Assembly: GCF_014898075.1 (NCBI RefSeq)
Contig: NZ_CP062976.1
Span: 1,426,001 to 1,490,000, forward strand
DNA: 64,000 bases
Source: Neisseria yangbaofengii
GTDB lineage: Bacteria; Pseudomonadota; Gammaproteobacteria; Burkholderiales; Neisseriaceae
Reading direction: 5' to 3'
Shown: positions 21,484 to 31,010 of the stretch, piece after piece
Layout of the letters: each line of letters begins with the position of its first letter
Position numbering within the stretch: position 1 is the first letter of the stretch
Notes under the pieces: generated by a model
What the model was told of the DNA's origin: nothing
Seen by the model: only the letters and a program-made list of their open reading frames with translations
Databases searched by the model: none
Position numbers and translations under genes: made by a program

Positions 21484-24135
21484 ATGGCTTCTGATTTAGG
21501 TGTTTCGATTTCGGTATCCGCTACTGTCGGCGGTGCCTTATCGGGCTTGGCCAGCGTCAGCAAAGCCATGAAAACGCTGGAAACGACAACAGGTACGCTT
21601 AAAGCCCGACAACATGAATTGGCTGCTGTATTGGAGCGGAATAAAGACCGCTTGGGTGTGCAGGCTGCCAAGCAGTTGTGGCAAGAGTACGACAAAATCG
21701 ACCGTTCTATCAAAAAGCTGACCGCCAGTTCTGCCAAGTTACAGCAAATTCAGGCTGCCAAGGCGGTGAATGCACAGCAATGGCAAGGCTTGAAAGGTCA
21801 ATGGCAGACTGCAGTAGGTGCTGCCGGTACAGTCGCTTTGCCTGTCAAACTCGCTATTGATTTTGAATCGTCGATGGCCGATGTGCGCAAAGTCGTCGAT
21901 TTCGATACGCCACAGCAGTTTAAAGAGATGGAACAGGACATCTTAAAGATGACCCGTACCATTCCGATGGCGGCTACGGAATTGGCCAAAATCTCGGCAT
22001 CCGGCGGCCAGCTGGGTATTGCGCGTAAAGATATACCTGCTTTTACCGAAACCATCGCCAAAATGTCGGTCGCTTTCGATATGTCTGCCGAACAGGCGGG
22101 CGACAGTATGGCGAAGCTGGCCAATATCTACAAAATCCCGATTGCCGAAATCGGCAGGTTGGGCGATGCGGTCAACCATCTTTCCAATAAAAGCCCGGCC
22201 AAAGCTGCCGATATTGTCAATACGCTCGGACGTGTCGGCGGTGTAGCCAAACAGTTCGGCCTGACCGAGCTTCAGACGGCCTCGCTCTCTAATGCTTTCA
22301 TCAGTTTGGGCAGAACGCCCGAAGTGGCGGCTACCGCCATCAACGGCCTGCTGACCAAGCTGGGGACAGCAGACAAACAGGGCAAAAAATTCCAAGACGC
22401 TTTGAAAGCCATCGGAACCGACAGCAAAACCCTGAAAAAAGCCATCAAAGAAAACGGCGAACAGGCTCTGATGGATTTTTTGAAGCAGATTGAAAAGCTG
22501 CCGAAAGAAAACCAGATGGGCGCGTTGGTGGATTTGTTCGGCTTGGAATACGCCGACGATGTGGCCGCGCTGGTTGGTGGTTTGGATACCTATAAAAAGT
22601 CCATTGAAGAGCTGAAAAAAACCGGCAAAGGCGGCAAGCCCGAATTTATGGGCAGCATGGAGAAGGAGTTTGCCGCGCGTTCGGCAACAACGGCTAACCA
22701 AATCCAGTTACTGAAAAACAGTCTCGTTGAGTTGGGTATCTACGTCGGCAGCGTGATTCTGCCTGCGGTCAATGATTTTGCGGGTGCAATAACCAAGATT
22801 GCCAATAAACTTGCGGACTGGGCGAATGCACATCCGGTATTAACAGGCTATATTATCAAAACAGCGATGGCTTTGGCTGCAATGGTTGCCGGTGGTTGGT
22901 TGGTAAGAATAGCAGCCAATCGGATTACGGCGGGATTTCTGACTGCCAAAGGAGCACTCCAATCATTCAAAGTAACGGCGCAACTGGTTTCTATGGTTAT
23001 GAAAGGCGGTATCCTGCCCGCCGACTTACCCGGCCGCTTAGGGGCATTTGTCCGCGCCTTATCCGCAGCCCGCACTGCTATGATGGGTTTCGGCCTGTCT
23101 TCATTGGTTGCCATGTGGCCGGTGGTGCTGGTGGTGGCCGCAGTCGCTGCTGCCGCATTCTTAATTTATAAATATTGGCAGCCGCTTAAAGCCTTTTTTG
23201 CAGGATTATGGGACGGCTTAATGCAGGGGCTGGCTCCGCTGAAACCGGCATTTGATGCTTTGGCCGCGGCAATGGCTCCTTTCGGACAAGCCATTATGTC
23301 CGCACTGGGCAGCATTTGGTCTGTCATTCAACCATTGGTGCAACCGCTGCTTGACTGGTTTGGCGATTTTTTCAACATGAGCCAAGTAGCCGAAGGCGGT
23401 GCTCGTAACTTTGGGCAGTCTATCGGCCTGTGGATTGGCCAAACCATCGCAGCATTGGTGACATTTGCATCAACAGCATGGGCAAACATTATCGCCTTTT
23501 TCTCAGCCGGCATTGCTGCACTGCTTAACCTGATTCTGACCTTCTCGCCGGTAACTGCCTTTATGACTGCTTTTCAAGCCGTATGGACTTGGTTCTCGGG
23601 CTTGGGTGCAACCTTTATGTCCTACGGCAGCATGATGATCGATGGACTGGTCAACGGCATCAAGGCGGGTATCGGCCGTGCGGTGGCAGCGGTGCAAGGT
23701 GTGGTGTCGGCGGTTAAGTCGGCGTTTACTTCCGACCGTAAAGGTATGGGCATTCACTCGCCGAGCCGTGTGTTTGCAGGCTACGGCGGCTACATGACTG
23801 AGGGCTTGGCCGTGGGCATCAAGCGCACGGCAGGCAGACCGTTGCAGGCTGTGGGTGCATGGGCAGGCCGTCTGAAAGACGGGTTTTCCCGTCGTGTGGG
23901 CGGTATGCGTGCGGATTTGGCGGCGCGGATTTCCGGCAGCAGTGCGGACTTTGCCGCTGCCCGCGCAGCGCAGTCGCAAGCCCAAGCAGGTGGCATCACC
24001 GTGAATTTTAATCCGACCATCAATGCGCCCGGCGGCGACCCTGCCCAAATTCAAACGGCTTTACAAATGGGCTTGCGTGAATTTGAGACACTCTTTAACC
24101 GCATGATGGACGACCGCGAACGGAGGGCTTACTGA
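21484..24135 (+). CDS. Tail tape-measure protein
   Basis: An 883-residue protein: N-terminal coiled coil (about 15-85), phage tape-measure family core (about 115-330: MADVRKVVDFDTPQQFKEMEQ, LAKISASGGQLGIARKDIP, LSNAFISLGRTPEVAATAIN), several hydrophobic segments in the middle (about 450-700), and a C-terminal region with MGIHSPSRVFAGYGGYM. It fixes tail length and passes into the cell with the DNA. Its stop overlaps the next start. Confidence 0.93.
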   Translation: MASDLGVSISVSATVGGALSGLASVSKAMKTLETTTGTLKARQHELAAVLERNKDRLGVQAAKQLWQEYDKIDRSIKKLTASSAKLQQIQAAKAVNAQQWQGLKGQWQTAVGAAGTVALPVKLAIDFESSMADVRKVVDFDTPQQFKEMEQDILKMTRTIPMAATELAKISASGGQLGIARKDIPAFTETIAKMSVAFDMSAEQAGDSMAKLANIYKIPIAEIGRLGDAVNHLSNKSPAKAADIVNTLGRVGGVAKQFGLTELQTASLSNAFISLGRTPEVAATAINGLLTKLGTADKQGKKFQDALKAIGTDSKTLKKAIKENGEQALMDFLKQIEKLPKENQMGALVDLFGLEYADDVAALVGGLDTYKKSIEELKKTGKGGKPEFMGSMEKEFAARSATTANQIQLLKNSLVELGIYVGSVILPAVNDFAGAITKIANKLADWANAHPVLTGYIIKTAMALAAMVAGGWLVRIAANRITAGFLTAKGALQSFKVTAQLVSMVMKGGILPADLPGRLGAFVRALSAARTAMMGFGLSSLVAMWPVVLVVAAVAAAAFLIYKYWQPLKAFFAGLWDGLMQGLAPLKPAFDALAAAMAPFGQAIMSALGSIWSVIQPLVQPLLDWFGDFFNMSQVAEGGARNFGQSIGLWIGQTIAALVTFASTAWANIIAFFSAGIAALLNLILTFSPVTAFMTAFQAVWTWFSGLGATFMSYGSMMIDGLVNGIKAGIGRAVAAVQGVVSAVKSAFTSDRKGMGIHSPSRVFAGYGGYMTEGLAVGIKRTAGRPLQAVGAWAGRLKDGFSRRVGGMRADLAARISGSSADFAAARAAQSQAQAGGITVNFNPTINAPGGDPAQIQTALQMGLREFETLFNRMMDDRERRAY

Positions 24136-25031
24136 TGTACGCACAATTAGGCGAGGTGCAATTTGAATTGCTGCAAGGCTTTACCAGCCTTGAGTCCACT
24201 CACGCAGCCAAGTTTGCCAAGCATGAGGTTTTGGCCGGACGGCCGCGTTTGCAGGCTTTGCAAAACGAGCTGACCGAGCTGCGCTTCGGCGTGAAGCTGC
24301 ACTGGATGCTGGGCAATCCCGACACGGCCTACAAAGGCTTGCTGGCGGCGTTGGAGGCGCGACAGGCGGTGTCTTTGGTTTACGGCAGCGGCCGTTTTGC
24401 GGGCTGGTGGGTGATTGAGCGGCTGACCGAGCGCACGCTGATTACCGATGCCCAAGGCCGCACGGCTGCGCGCGAATTGGATGTGGAGCTGACCGAGTTT
24501 GTCGGCGACCCGAACAATCCGCTGCCCACGCCTGCCGTGATGGGCGGCAAACAAAACCCGCTGCTGTCGCTCTTGCCCGAATCGGTACAGGCGCAAGCAG
24601 GCGAAGTGATGAAAGCCGTGGAAACGGGCGTGAAAATATATCGGGCAGCAGAAAGCGGCATAGATGAGATGCAATCGCTGCTGACGGCGGCCAAAACCTT
24701 GAAACACGACCCTGCCGCGCTGTTGAACCTTGCCGGAGACGCTTTGGGCGCGGGCAGCGGCGTGTTGGCCAAACTGAACGGGCTGCCCGAAGTTACCGCC
24801 GTGTTGGGCGATTTGTCGGCGGCAGGCCAAATGGCCGCACAACTCGGCCAAGCCGGTACGCTGCTGGGCGGTACGGTGGCAGGGCTGAGAAGCGGCATGG
24901 AAAGCGGCACCGTCGGAGACTGGTTGGAGGCCGCATCATCGGGTGTCGAATCCGCGGCAGGTGCGGTGATGAACGGCGCGACGGCCGCCGAAACGCTGAC
25001 GGGTTTCTTAGCCTCGAGGAGGAGCTTATGA
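24135..25031 (+). CDS. Tail protein U-like with long C-terminal extension
   Basis: A 298-residue protein. The first 125 residues resemble P2 gpU: AQLGEVQFELLQGFTSLE, LTELRFGVKLHWMLGNP, FAGWWVIERLTERTLITDAQG and ELDVELTEF. The rest is an Ala/Leu-rich helical extension absent from P2 gpU. It would cap or terminate the tail tube. It lies between tape measure and gpX, as in P2. Confidence 0.75.
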   Translation: MYAQLGEVQFELLQGFTSLESTHAAKFAKHEVLAGRPRLQALQNELTELRFGVKLHWMLGNPDTAYKGLLAALEARQAVSLVYGSGRFAGWWVIERLTERTLITDAQGRTAARELDVELTEFVGDPNNPLPTPAVMGGKQNPLLSLLPESVQAQAGEVMKAVETGVKIYRAAESGIDEMQSLLTAAKTLKHDPAALLNLAGDALGAGSGVLAKLNGLPEVTAVLGDLSAAGQMAAQLGQAGTLLGGTVAGLRSGMESGTVGDWLEAASSGVESAAGAVMNGATAAETLTGFLASRRSL

Positions 25032-25258
25032 GTGCGGTATTGCGCTACACCACCCGCGCGGGCGACCGCTGGGATTTAATCGCCCACAAACACTACGGCA
25101 ACGCGCTGATGATTGACGGGCTGATTGCGGCCAATCCGCACCTGCCCCTAGCCGAAGAGTTTTCAGACGGCCTGACCGTATTCGTGCCGGTGTTGGAAAG
25201 CAAACCGAAAAACAGTCAGGCGGATATGCCGCCGTGGCTGCGTAAAGGAAGTGAATGA
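25028..25258 (+). CDS. Tail protein X (LysM-like)
   Basis: A 76-residue protein with a LysM-like fold typical for P2 gpX: YTTRAGDRWDLIAHKHYGNAL, then LIAANPHL and LTVFVPVL. It acts in baseplate or tail assembly and may touch peptidoglycan. It overlaps both neighbours by four bases. Confidence 0.85.
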   Translation: MSAVLRYTTRAGDRWDLIAHKHYGNALMIDGLIAANPHLPLAEEFSDGLTVFVPVLESKPKNSQADMPPWLRKGSE

Positions 25259-26361
25259 TGGATGTTTTGGGCGTATTTTTACAGCAAGCTGGCTTGGCGG
25301 CGGCTAACGTCCACCCCGTTACCCGCCCCGATTTCCTGCTGGCCTACGAGCAGCAGGACATTACTGCCGACATCAAGCCCTATCTCTTGTCGCTCACTTA
25401 TACCGACTATCTCGGCGGCCAGTCCGACGAATTGCAGGTGGACTTTGAAGACACCGACGGCCGCTGGCTGCGTGGTTGGTATCCTGAGCAAGGCGATGCG
25501 TTGACCTTGTCGTTGGGCGACCAGTTCACGGGCTTGGTGGATTTGGGCAGCTTTGAGATTGCCGAAATCGAATACAGCCATCCGCCCAGCACCGTCTCAC
25601 TCAAGGCGTTGGCCACGGGCATTACCAAAGCCAACCGCACCCTGCAGGCCAAATCCTATGAAAAAACCACGCTGGATAAAATCGTGCGCATGGTGGCAGG
25701 CCGTCTGAAACTGAAGGTAACGGGCGAAGTGGAAAACATCGAAATCGAACGCGTGACCCAGTATCAGGAGCGCGACATCGAGTTTTTGGCGCGCTTGGCC
25801 AAACAATACGGCCACACCTTCAAAATCGTCGGCGATACCTTGGTCTTTATGAGTAATGCGAAGCTGGCCCAACGCGAACCCGTGGCCGAGCTTTTGCCTG
25901 CCGACATGATCCGCGTGCGGCTGCGCGATTTGATTAAAGGCGTGCCCGACAAGGCGGTGGTGTCGGGTTACGACCCGAAAACCAAGCAAAAATACGAAAC
26001 CGAGCGGCCAGCCCGCCCGCGCCGCCCCAAGGCCAAACGCAGCACATCGGGCGACACGCTCAAAATCATCCCCAACAAAGGCGAGAGCCAAGCACAGACC
26101 AATGCCCGGGCCGACGCTGCCTTGGCCGATGCGCAGGATGAGCAATGCGCCGGCAATGTGACCGTGGTCGGCAACGCCAAGCTGGTGGCCGGTCAAGTCG
26201 TTATGCTGAAAAGCCACGGCAAATTCAGCGGCCGCTATATGGTCAAGCAGGCGCGGCACAGCTATGACCGCATGAGCGGCTACACAACCGATTTGGAAAT
26301 CAAAATGTTGGAATACGTCCCCGAAACCGAAGAAACGCAAGGAAACACCGATGCCGTCTGA
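25255..26361 (+). CDS. Tail hub protein D (P2 gpD / Mu gp44-type)
   Basis: A 368-residue protein with the gpD pattern: PYLLSLTYTDYLGGQSDELQ, FEDTDGRWL, IAEIEYSHPPSTVSLKALAT and ERDIEFLARLAKQYGHTFKI. It forms the trimeric hub above the spike. The family is often named late control protein D, but it is structural. ATG at 25255 (or 25258) follows AAGGAAGTGA. Its last eleven bases overlap the V gene start. Confidence 0.88.
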   Translation: MMDVLGVFLQQAGLAAANVHPVTRPDFLLAYEQQDITADIKPYLLSLTYTDYLGGQSDELQVDFEDTDGRWLRGWYPEQGDALTLSLGDQFTGLVDLGSFEIAEIEYSHPPSTVSLKALATGITKANRTLQAKSYEKTTLDKIVRMVAGRLKLKVTGEVENIEIERVTQYQERDIEFLARLAKQYGHTFKIVGDTLVFMSNAKLAQREPVAELLPADMIRVRLRDLIKGVPDKAVVSGYDPKTKQKYETERPARPRRPKAKRSTSGDTLKIIPNKGESQAQTNARADAALADAQDEQCAGNVTVVGNAKLVAGQVVMLKSHGKFSGRYMVKQARHSYDRMSGYTTDLEIKMLEYVPETEETQGNTDAV

Positions 26362-26935
26362 AACCCATGATTTCACCGCCACCATGCAGTTCGGCACGGT
26401 ATCGGCGGTCGACGAAGCAGGACACAACCTGCGCGTGCGACTGCCCGCCTTGGAAAACATGGAGACCGACTGGCTGCCGATGATTAGCCCTGCGGCGGGT
26501 AGCAATCAGTTTTACAGCCTGCCCGACGAAGGCGAGCTGGTGGTCTGCTTGCTCGATGCGCGCGGCGAAACGGGCTGCGTGGTCGGCGCGGTTTACAACG
26601 CCGCCGACAAACCGCCTGCGGCCGATAAAGACAAATGGGTGCGCCGCTTTAAAAACGGCACGGTCATCGAGCATGACCGCAAAACGGGCGATGTGTTGGT
26701 GCAAACCCAAGGCGTGGTAACCATTGATGCCGATGCGATAGTGAAAAAAACGCTGACGGTCAACGGCCTGTTTACCTATACCGCCGGTATGGCGGGCAGC
26801 GGTGGCGGCGGCGCGGCGGCCAAGATTGACGGCGCGATTGAAGCAACGGGCGACATCAAGTCCAAAGGCATCAGCCTGCCCGACCATTACCACGACGGCG
26901 ACAGCGGCGGCCAAACCTCCAAAGCCAAAAAGTAG
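26351..26935 (+). CDS. Baseplate assembly protein V (spike)
   Basis: A 194-residue protein with an OB fold (about 15-90: FGTVSAVDEAGHNLRVRLPAL, DEGELVVCLLDARGETGCVV), a short repeat strand region (VIEHDRKTGDVLVQTQGVVTI) that would form a beta-helix needle, and a C-terminal histidine/aspartate segment (DHYHDGDSGG) that may bind a metal ion at the tip. P2 gpV and Mu gp45 share this layout. Module P4 begins at once after its stop. Confidence 0.9.
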   Translation: MPSETHDFTATMQFGTVSAVDEAGHNLRVRLPALENMETDWLPMISPAAGSNQFYSLPDEGELVVCLLDARGETGCVVGAVYNAADKPPAADKDKWVRRFKNGTVIEHDRKTGDVLVQTQGVVTIDADAIVKKTLTVNGLFTYTAGMAGSGGGGAAAKIDGAIEATGDIKSKGISLPDHYHDGDSGGQTSKAKK

Positions 26936-27013
26936 TTTTAAAACTCATTAAAAGCCGTTTCAGACGGCCTTAGGCAAAATCCCTGTATCCATTAACGATA
27001 CAGGGATTTTTTC
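26936..27013 (+). promoter_or_regulatory. Late promoter module P4 (baseplate operon)
   Basis: TTTTAA (26936), six bases, TTAAAA (26948-26953), 21 bases with inverted uptake sequence, CAAAAT (26975-26980), then CCCTGTATC-CATTAAC-GATACAGGG (26981-27005), ATTTTTTC and ATG at 27014. AGGGA in the right arm is the only possible ribosome binding site. Confidence 0.75.
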
Positions 27014-27391
27014 ATGCAGTTTTCCACGCCCGTTTCCAAGCACTGGCAGCTTGCTCAAGGCGGCAGCGGCCTGTCGCAGGGTGCGGACGACATCGACCTC
27101 TGTATCCACACAATTTTGTCCACCCGCAAAGGCTCGGACGTTACCCGTCCCGATTTCGGCAGCAACCATTTCGACTGGATTGACGCGCCGGAAGACGTGT
27201 TCGTTCCCAACGCGGTTCGCGAAATCGTGCTGGCCGTGCAGACGTGGGAAAAACGTGTGCTGGTGGACAACGTAACCTTTTCGGGCAACGCGCCGCACAT
27301 CGTGATGATGGTGCATTGGCGCGTGGCCGATGACGTGGCAGGCGAGATTTACGCCACGCAAGTGATTTTGGAGCAGGCAGCATGGATTTAG
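27014..27391 (+). CDS. Baseplate wedge protein W (gp25-like)
   Basis: A 125-residue protein of the GPW/gp25 family: DIDLCIHTILSTRKGSDVTRPDFGSNHF with the conserved RxGSxxxxPDFG-type core, then a strand-rich C-terminus. It is a lysozyme-like wedge component in P2, T4 and Mu baseplates. It overlaps the J gene by ten bases. Confidence 0.9.
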   Translation: MQFSTPVSKHWQLAQGGSGLSQGADDIDLCIHTILSTRKGSDVTRPDFGSNHFDWIDAPEDVFVPNAVREIVLAVQTWEKRVLVDNVTFSGNAPHIVMMVHWRVADDVAGEIYATQVILEQAAWI

Positions 27392-28524
27392 CAAAACTCA
27401 AACGTGCCCACGTGAAGGTGGTGGACGACGATTTGGCCAAAGTGCTGGCCGAAACCATCGCCGACTACGAACAGCGCAGCGGCAAGACCTTACAGCCCGC
27501 ACACATTGAGCGGCTGCTGATTAATACCTATGCCTACCGGGAAACATTGGTGCGCCAAGCACTCAACGAAGCCTACCGCCAGCAGCACCCGCGCTTTGCC
27601 ACGGGCTTGATGCTGGATTTATGCGGCGATGATGTGAACACGCCGCGCTTGGAAGCCTCTGCCGCACGCTGCACCATCCGTTTTCAGGCAGCTTTGAGCG
27701 GCGTTCAGACGGCCTATATCCCCGTTGGCACACAAGTGGCTGCGGGCGAAGTGGTGTTCGCCACCACCGAAGCGGCCGAACTCTCGGCCACGCGCAGACA
27801 GGCCGATTTGCAGGCCGTCTGCACCCAAAGCGGCACGGCGGGCAACGGCTGGTCGGCAGGCCAAATCAGCAATCTGCTGACCGCGTTTTCAGACGGCCTT
27901 AAAGTGAAGGCCGCCAACATCAGCGTGCCTGCGGGCGGTGCTGATACGGAATCCGACGATGCCTACCGCGAGCGTATTCTGCTGGCGCCGGAGAGCTTTT
28001 CGGTGGCCGGGCCGGTGGGCGCATACGAATATTTTGCGCGACGCGTGAACCCGACCATCTGCGATGTCCATGTCGACAACAAAAAAACCGCCTCAGGCGA
28101 ACCGATAGGCGGTCAGGTGCAGGTTACGGTTTTGACGAAGAACGGTCTGCCGTCTGAAGAATTGTTGCGCGAAGTGGGCAAAGCACTGAGCCACGAGCGC
28201 GTGCGGCCGCTGTGCGACACCGTTACCGTGTCTGCGCCGACGGCAGTCGATTACGCGCTCGATGCCGAACTGGTGCTGTTTACGGGGATTAACCCTGCCG
28301 AAGCCGTGGCCGCTGCCGAAGAAGCGTGGGCAACCTATGAAGCCGGAAGGCGCGAACAGTTGGGCAAGGATATTGTGCCGCTAGATATTCAGACGGCCTT
28401 GAAAGTGGCCGGTGTCTACGACGTGGTGCTGCACAACCTGCCGCGTAAAGTGGTGGCGGCCGACCAATGGGCACGCTGCACTTCTGTGCGTATCCGTGCG
28501 GCCGCGCAGCAGACGGAGGGTTAA
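27382..28524 (+). CDS. Baseplate protein J
   Basis: A 380-residue protein of the baseplate J family: AETIADYEQRSGKTLQPAHIE, LINTYAYRETLVRQALNEAYRQ and GGADTESDDAYRERILLAPES, with VQVTVLTKNGLPSEELL and a C-terminal beta domain. With W and I it forms the wedge. ACC-to-stop distance to the I gene is only three bases. Confidence 0.92.
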   Translation: MDLAKLKRAHVKVVDDDLAKVLAETIADYEQRSGKTLQPAHIERLLINTYAYRETLVRQALNEAYRQQHPRFATGLMLDLCGDDVNTPRLEASAARCTIRFQAALSGVQTAYIPVGTQVAAGEVVFATTEAAELSATRRQADLQAVCTQSGTAGNGWSAGQISNLLTAFSDGLKVKAANISVPAGGADTESDDAYRERILLAPESFSVAGPVGAYEYFARRVNPTICDVHVDNKKTASGEPIGGQVQVTVLTKNGLPSEELLREVGKALSHERVRPLCDTVTVSAPTAVDYALDAELVLFTGINPAEAVAAAEEAWATYEAGRREQLGKDIVPLDIQTALKVAGVYDVVLHNLPRKVVAADQWARCTSVRIRAAAQQTEG

Positions 28525-28527
28525 AAC

Positions 28528-29106
28528 ATGACCAAACTGAGCTACGCGGCGGTGATTGAGCGCGACCAACGCTACAAAATGCTGGCCGATTTGGGTTTGC
28601 GCCTTAGCGAGGCCGACACGGCCAAACTCATGCCGCGTCTTATCCATTTGGTTGCGCCCGAGCATCTGGAGCTGTTGGCCGAAAGCCGCAGCATCTTGGG
28701 TGCAGACGGCTACTGGCTGGCCGAGTCCGACCAAATGAAACGCCGCCTGATTAAAGGTGCGTATGAGCTGCACCGCCATAAAGGCACGCCATGGGCAATC
28801 CGCGAAATCGTACGCCGCTTGGGATTCGGCGAAGTGCAGATTATCGAAGGCATGGGCGGCAAACGGCACAACGGCGAAATCGTTCGCGACGGCCGCTACG
28901 CCTACGGCCACAGCGACCGCTGGGCGCACTACCGCATCATCATGAACAACGTGATTACCAACGACCAGGCCGCGCTGCTGCGCCACACCCTGAAAGCCTT
29001 CGCGCCGGCACGCTGCGTGCTGGCTGCACTCGACTATCAGGCCAGCGCATTGAGACACAACGGCCGCGCCCGCCGCGACGGCCAATTCAACCGAGGAACC
29101 GCATAA
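28528..29106 (+). CDS. Tail protein I (P2 gpI-like)
   Basis: A 192-residue protein with LVAPEHLELLAESRSILGADGYWLAE and the signature KGAYELHRHKGTPWAIREIV, as in P2 gpI, then a basic C-terminus. It links the wedge to the tail fibre. The stop overlaps the fibre start (TAATG). Confidence 0.9.
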   Translation: MTKLSYAAVIERDQRYKMLADLGLRLSEADTAKLMPRLIHLVAPEHLELLAESRSILGADGYWLAESDQMKRRLIKGAYELHRHKGTPWAIREIVRRLGFGEVQIIEGMGGKRHNGEIVRDGRYAYGHSDRWAHYRIIMNNVITNDQAALLRHTLKAFAPARCVLAALDYQASALRHNGRARRDGQFNRGTA

Positions 29107-30950
29107 TGGCAAACTTAACCGAAACCAGCCGCTGGGAAGCGGGCATCTATCAGTTTGAAACCTCCGACCCCGTGATGGGCGGCCCCAACGGTATCGACAA
29201 CCGCCCGACCCGTGAGCTGGCCAACCGCACCCTGTGGCTGAAAAACGAAATCGCCAAAGCCGTGCAGAGCATCGGCACGAACAAAACCGCTGCCGAACAA
29301 GCCATCGCACTCAAAGCCAATGCGGCCACGATGCTGACCGCCGGTGCAGGTTTGACAGGCGGCGGCACGCTGGCAGCCAGCCGCAGCTTTGCGCTGGCCA
29401 CGCCGTCCACGCTCAACGGCAGCACCACCAACTGGGCAGGCAACGGTGCAACCGGACATACGCATGAGTTGGCCAAAGCCACCCCGACCGTGGCTGGCGT
29501 GGTTAAGCTGGTCAATGCACTAGATGTATCCGCCACCGATGCCGCATTAACCGCCGCGATGGGCAAAAAACTGCAAGACGAAAAGCTCGGCAACAGCGGC
29601 AATCAGACGCTGAACGGCCAACTGGGCATTACCCGCAATGCGTGGGAAAAAATGCGCTTCACCAATTCAGACGGCAGCTTCTGGCGATTTGAATCTGCCC
29701 CGATTGCCAGCGGCGAGAACGGAGCGCGCTTTAACTGGGTTTTTACAGGTAAAGATAGTCAAGAAGTAGGCCGCGTTTCATTCCCGCGCGTTTCAGGGGG
29801 TGAAACGGTTGCCTATCAAAGCTGGGTTACTCAAAAAATCGGCGAGGCAGCAGATAATAAAGTGCCGTCGAAGGCTTATGACTATTGGGCAAGAGCATCG
29901 TCAGACTATGGACAAAGCGGTTTCTACCGTGCAAATGGTCGCGAGGCAGACGGATTGAAAACGCCGAGTATGGAAATCCACATTGCCCATCCTGCCGAAC
30001 AGGGCACCAACAAATACGGACGCGGTATCGGTTTTTCTTATGGCCCGTCTTTTGGCTTGGTAACGACAGCTTGGGACGCCGAAGGCCGATACCAAGGCAT
30101 GAAAACCGTTCTGACCGAAGAAAATGGCGTGATGTTGAGCGGAAACCAAACCGTCGGCGGCACCAAAACCTTTTCCAACCGCGCCGATTTTGCCCAAGGT
30201 CTGCGCATCAGCGGCAGCAACACGGAACAATACTCAGTATTTTTACGCGGTAATGGCGACTGGTATTGGAGCAACCCGATTTCAGGGCAAGCCTTGCAAC
30301 TCAAAGACAATGGCGACCTAGCTTACCAAAACCGCAAAATCTACCACGAAGGCAACAAACCCGCTTGGGGCGACATTCAGAGTAAGCCCGATGTTGCTAC
30401 GCGCGGCAATACATTAGCGCATTACGGCATTGTCGATTCCGTAACCAACGCGGAGTTCCAGTGGTCGAGAGTACCGACAGGCACGGTTGCCTACTTTGCT
30501 TCCGACGGTGCGCCGCACGGCTGGCTGAAAGCTGACGGCGCACAAGTCAGTCGAAGCGGTTTTGCCGATTTATTCCGCATTATCGGTACGCGTTACGGCG
30601 CAGGAAACGGCAGCACCACATTTACCTTGCCCGATTTGCGCGGCGAATTTGTGCGCGGCTGGGATATGGGCCGCGGCGTGGACTCAAACCGTGTTTTAGG
30701 CAGTCTGCAAGCTGACGCAATCCGAAACATTACAGGCAAAGCCCTTGTGATTGACGCGGATATTGGCAGTGCCGGCGCAGGGCAAGGTTCGCTCTATTTG
30801 GAATCGTCAACGGTACAGACAAACGCGTCTGAAAACTCATCAGTCGGCTCTGCACACCGCAATCTGATATTTGACGCTTCGCGTACTGTGCCGACCGCCA
30901 ATGAAAACCGACCGCGCAATATCGCACTTTTGGCCTGTATCAAGGCTTAA
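29106..30950 (+). CDS. Tail fibre with collar domain
   Basis: A 614-residue protein. The N-terminus (ETSRWEAGIYQFETSDPVMGG) attaches to the baseplate; repeats with GAGLTGGG and GATGHTHELAKATPT form the shaft; the C-terminal part (about 455-570) is a phage collar domain (GTVAYFASDGAPHGWLKADG, TFTLPDLRGEFVRGWDMGRG). Such fibres determine host binding and exchange by recombination. The middle (about 200-400) is less repetitive. Confidence 0.88.
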   Translation: MANLTETSRWEAGIYQFETSDPVMGGPNGIDNRPTRELANRTLWLKNEIAKAVQSIGTNKTAAEQAIALKANAATMLTAGAGLTGGGTLAASRSFALATPSTLNGSTTNWAGNGATGHTHELAKATPTVAGVVKLVNALDVSATDAALTAAMGKKLQDEKLGNSGNQTLNGQLGITRNAWEKMRFTNSDGSFWRFESAPIASGENGARFNWVFTGKDSQEVGRVSFPRVSGGETVAYQSWVTQKIGEAADNKVPSKAYDYWARASSDYGQSGFYRANGREADGLKTPSMEIHIAHPAEQGTNKYGRGIGFSYGPSFGLVTTAWDAEGRYQGMKTVLTEENGVMLSGNQTVGGTKTFSNRADFAQGLRISGSNTEQYSVFLRGNGDWYWSNPISGQALQLKDNGDLAYQNRKIYHEGNKPAWGDIQSKPDVATRGNTLAHYGIVDSVTNAEFQWSRVPTGTVAYFASDGAPHGWLKADGAQVSRSGFADLFRIIGTRYGAGNGSTTFTLPDLRGEFVRGWDMGRGVDSNRVLGSLQADAIRNITGKALVIDADIGSAGAGQGSLYLESSTVQTNASENSSVGSAHRNLIFDASRTVPTANENRPRNIALLACIKA

Positions 30951-31010
30951 GGCCGTACCGCTATGCGGCAGGCTACGCACTCTGGAACTGTTTTTTAAAA
31001 AGGAAATCAC

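Noticed and set aside
25597-26505. 302-codon minus-strand frame inside tail hub gene D
   Set aside because: Antisense shadow across two real genes with conserved families.
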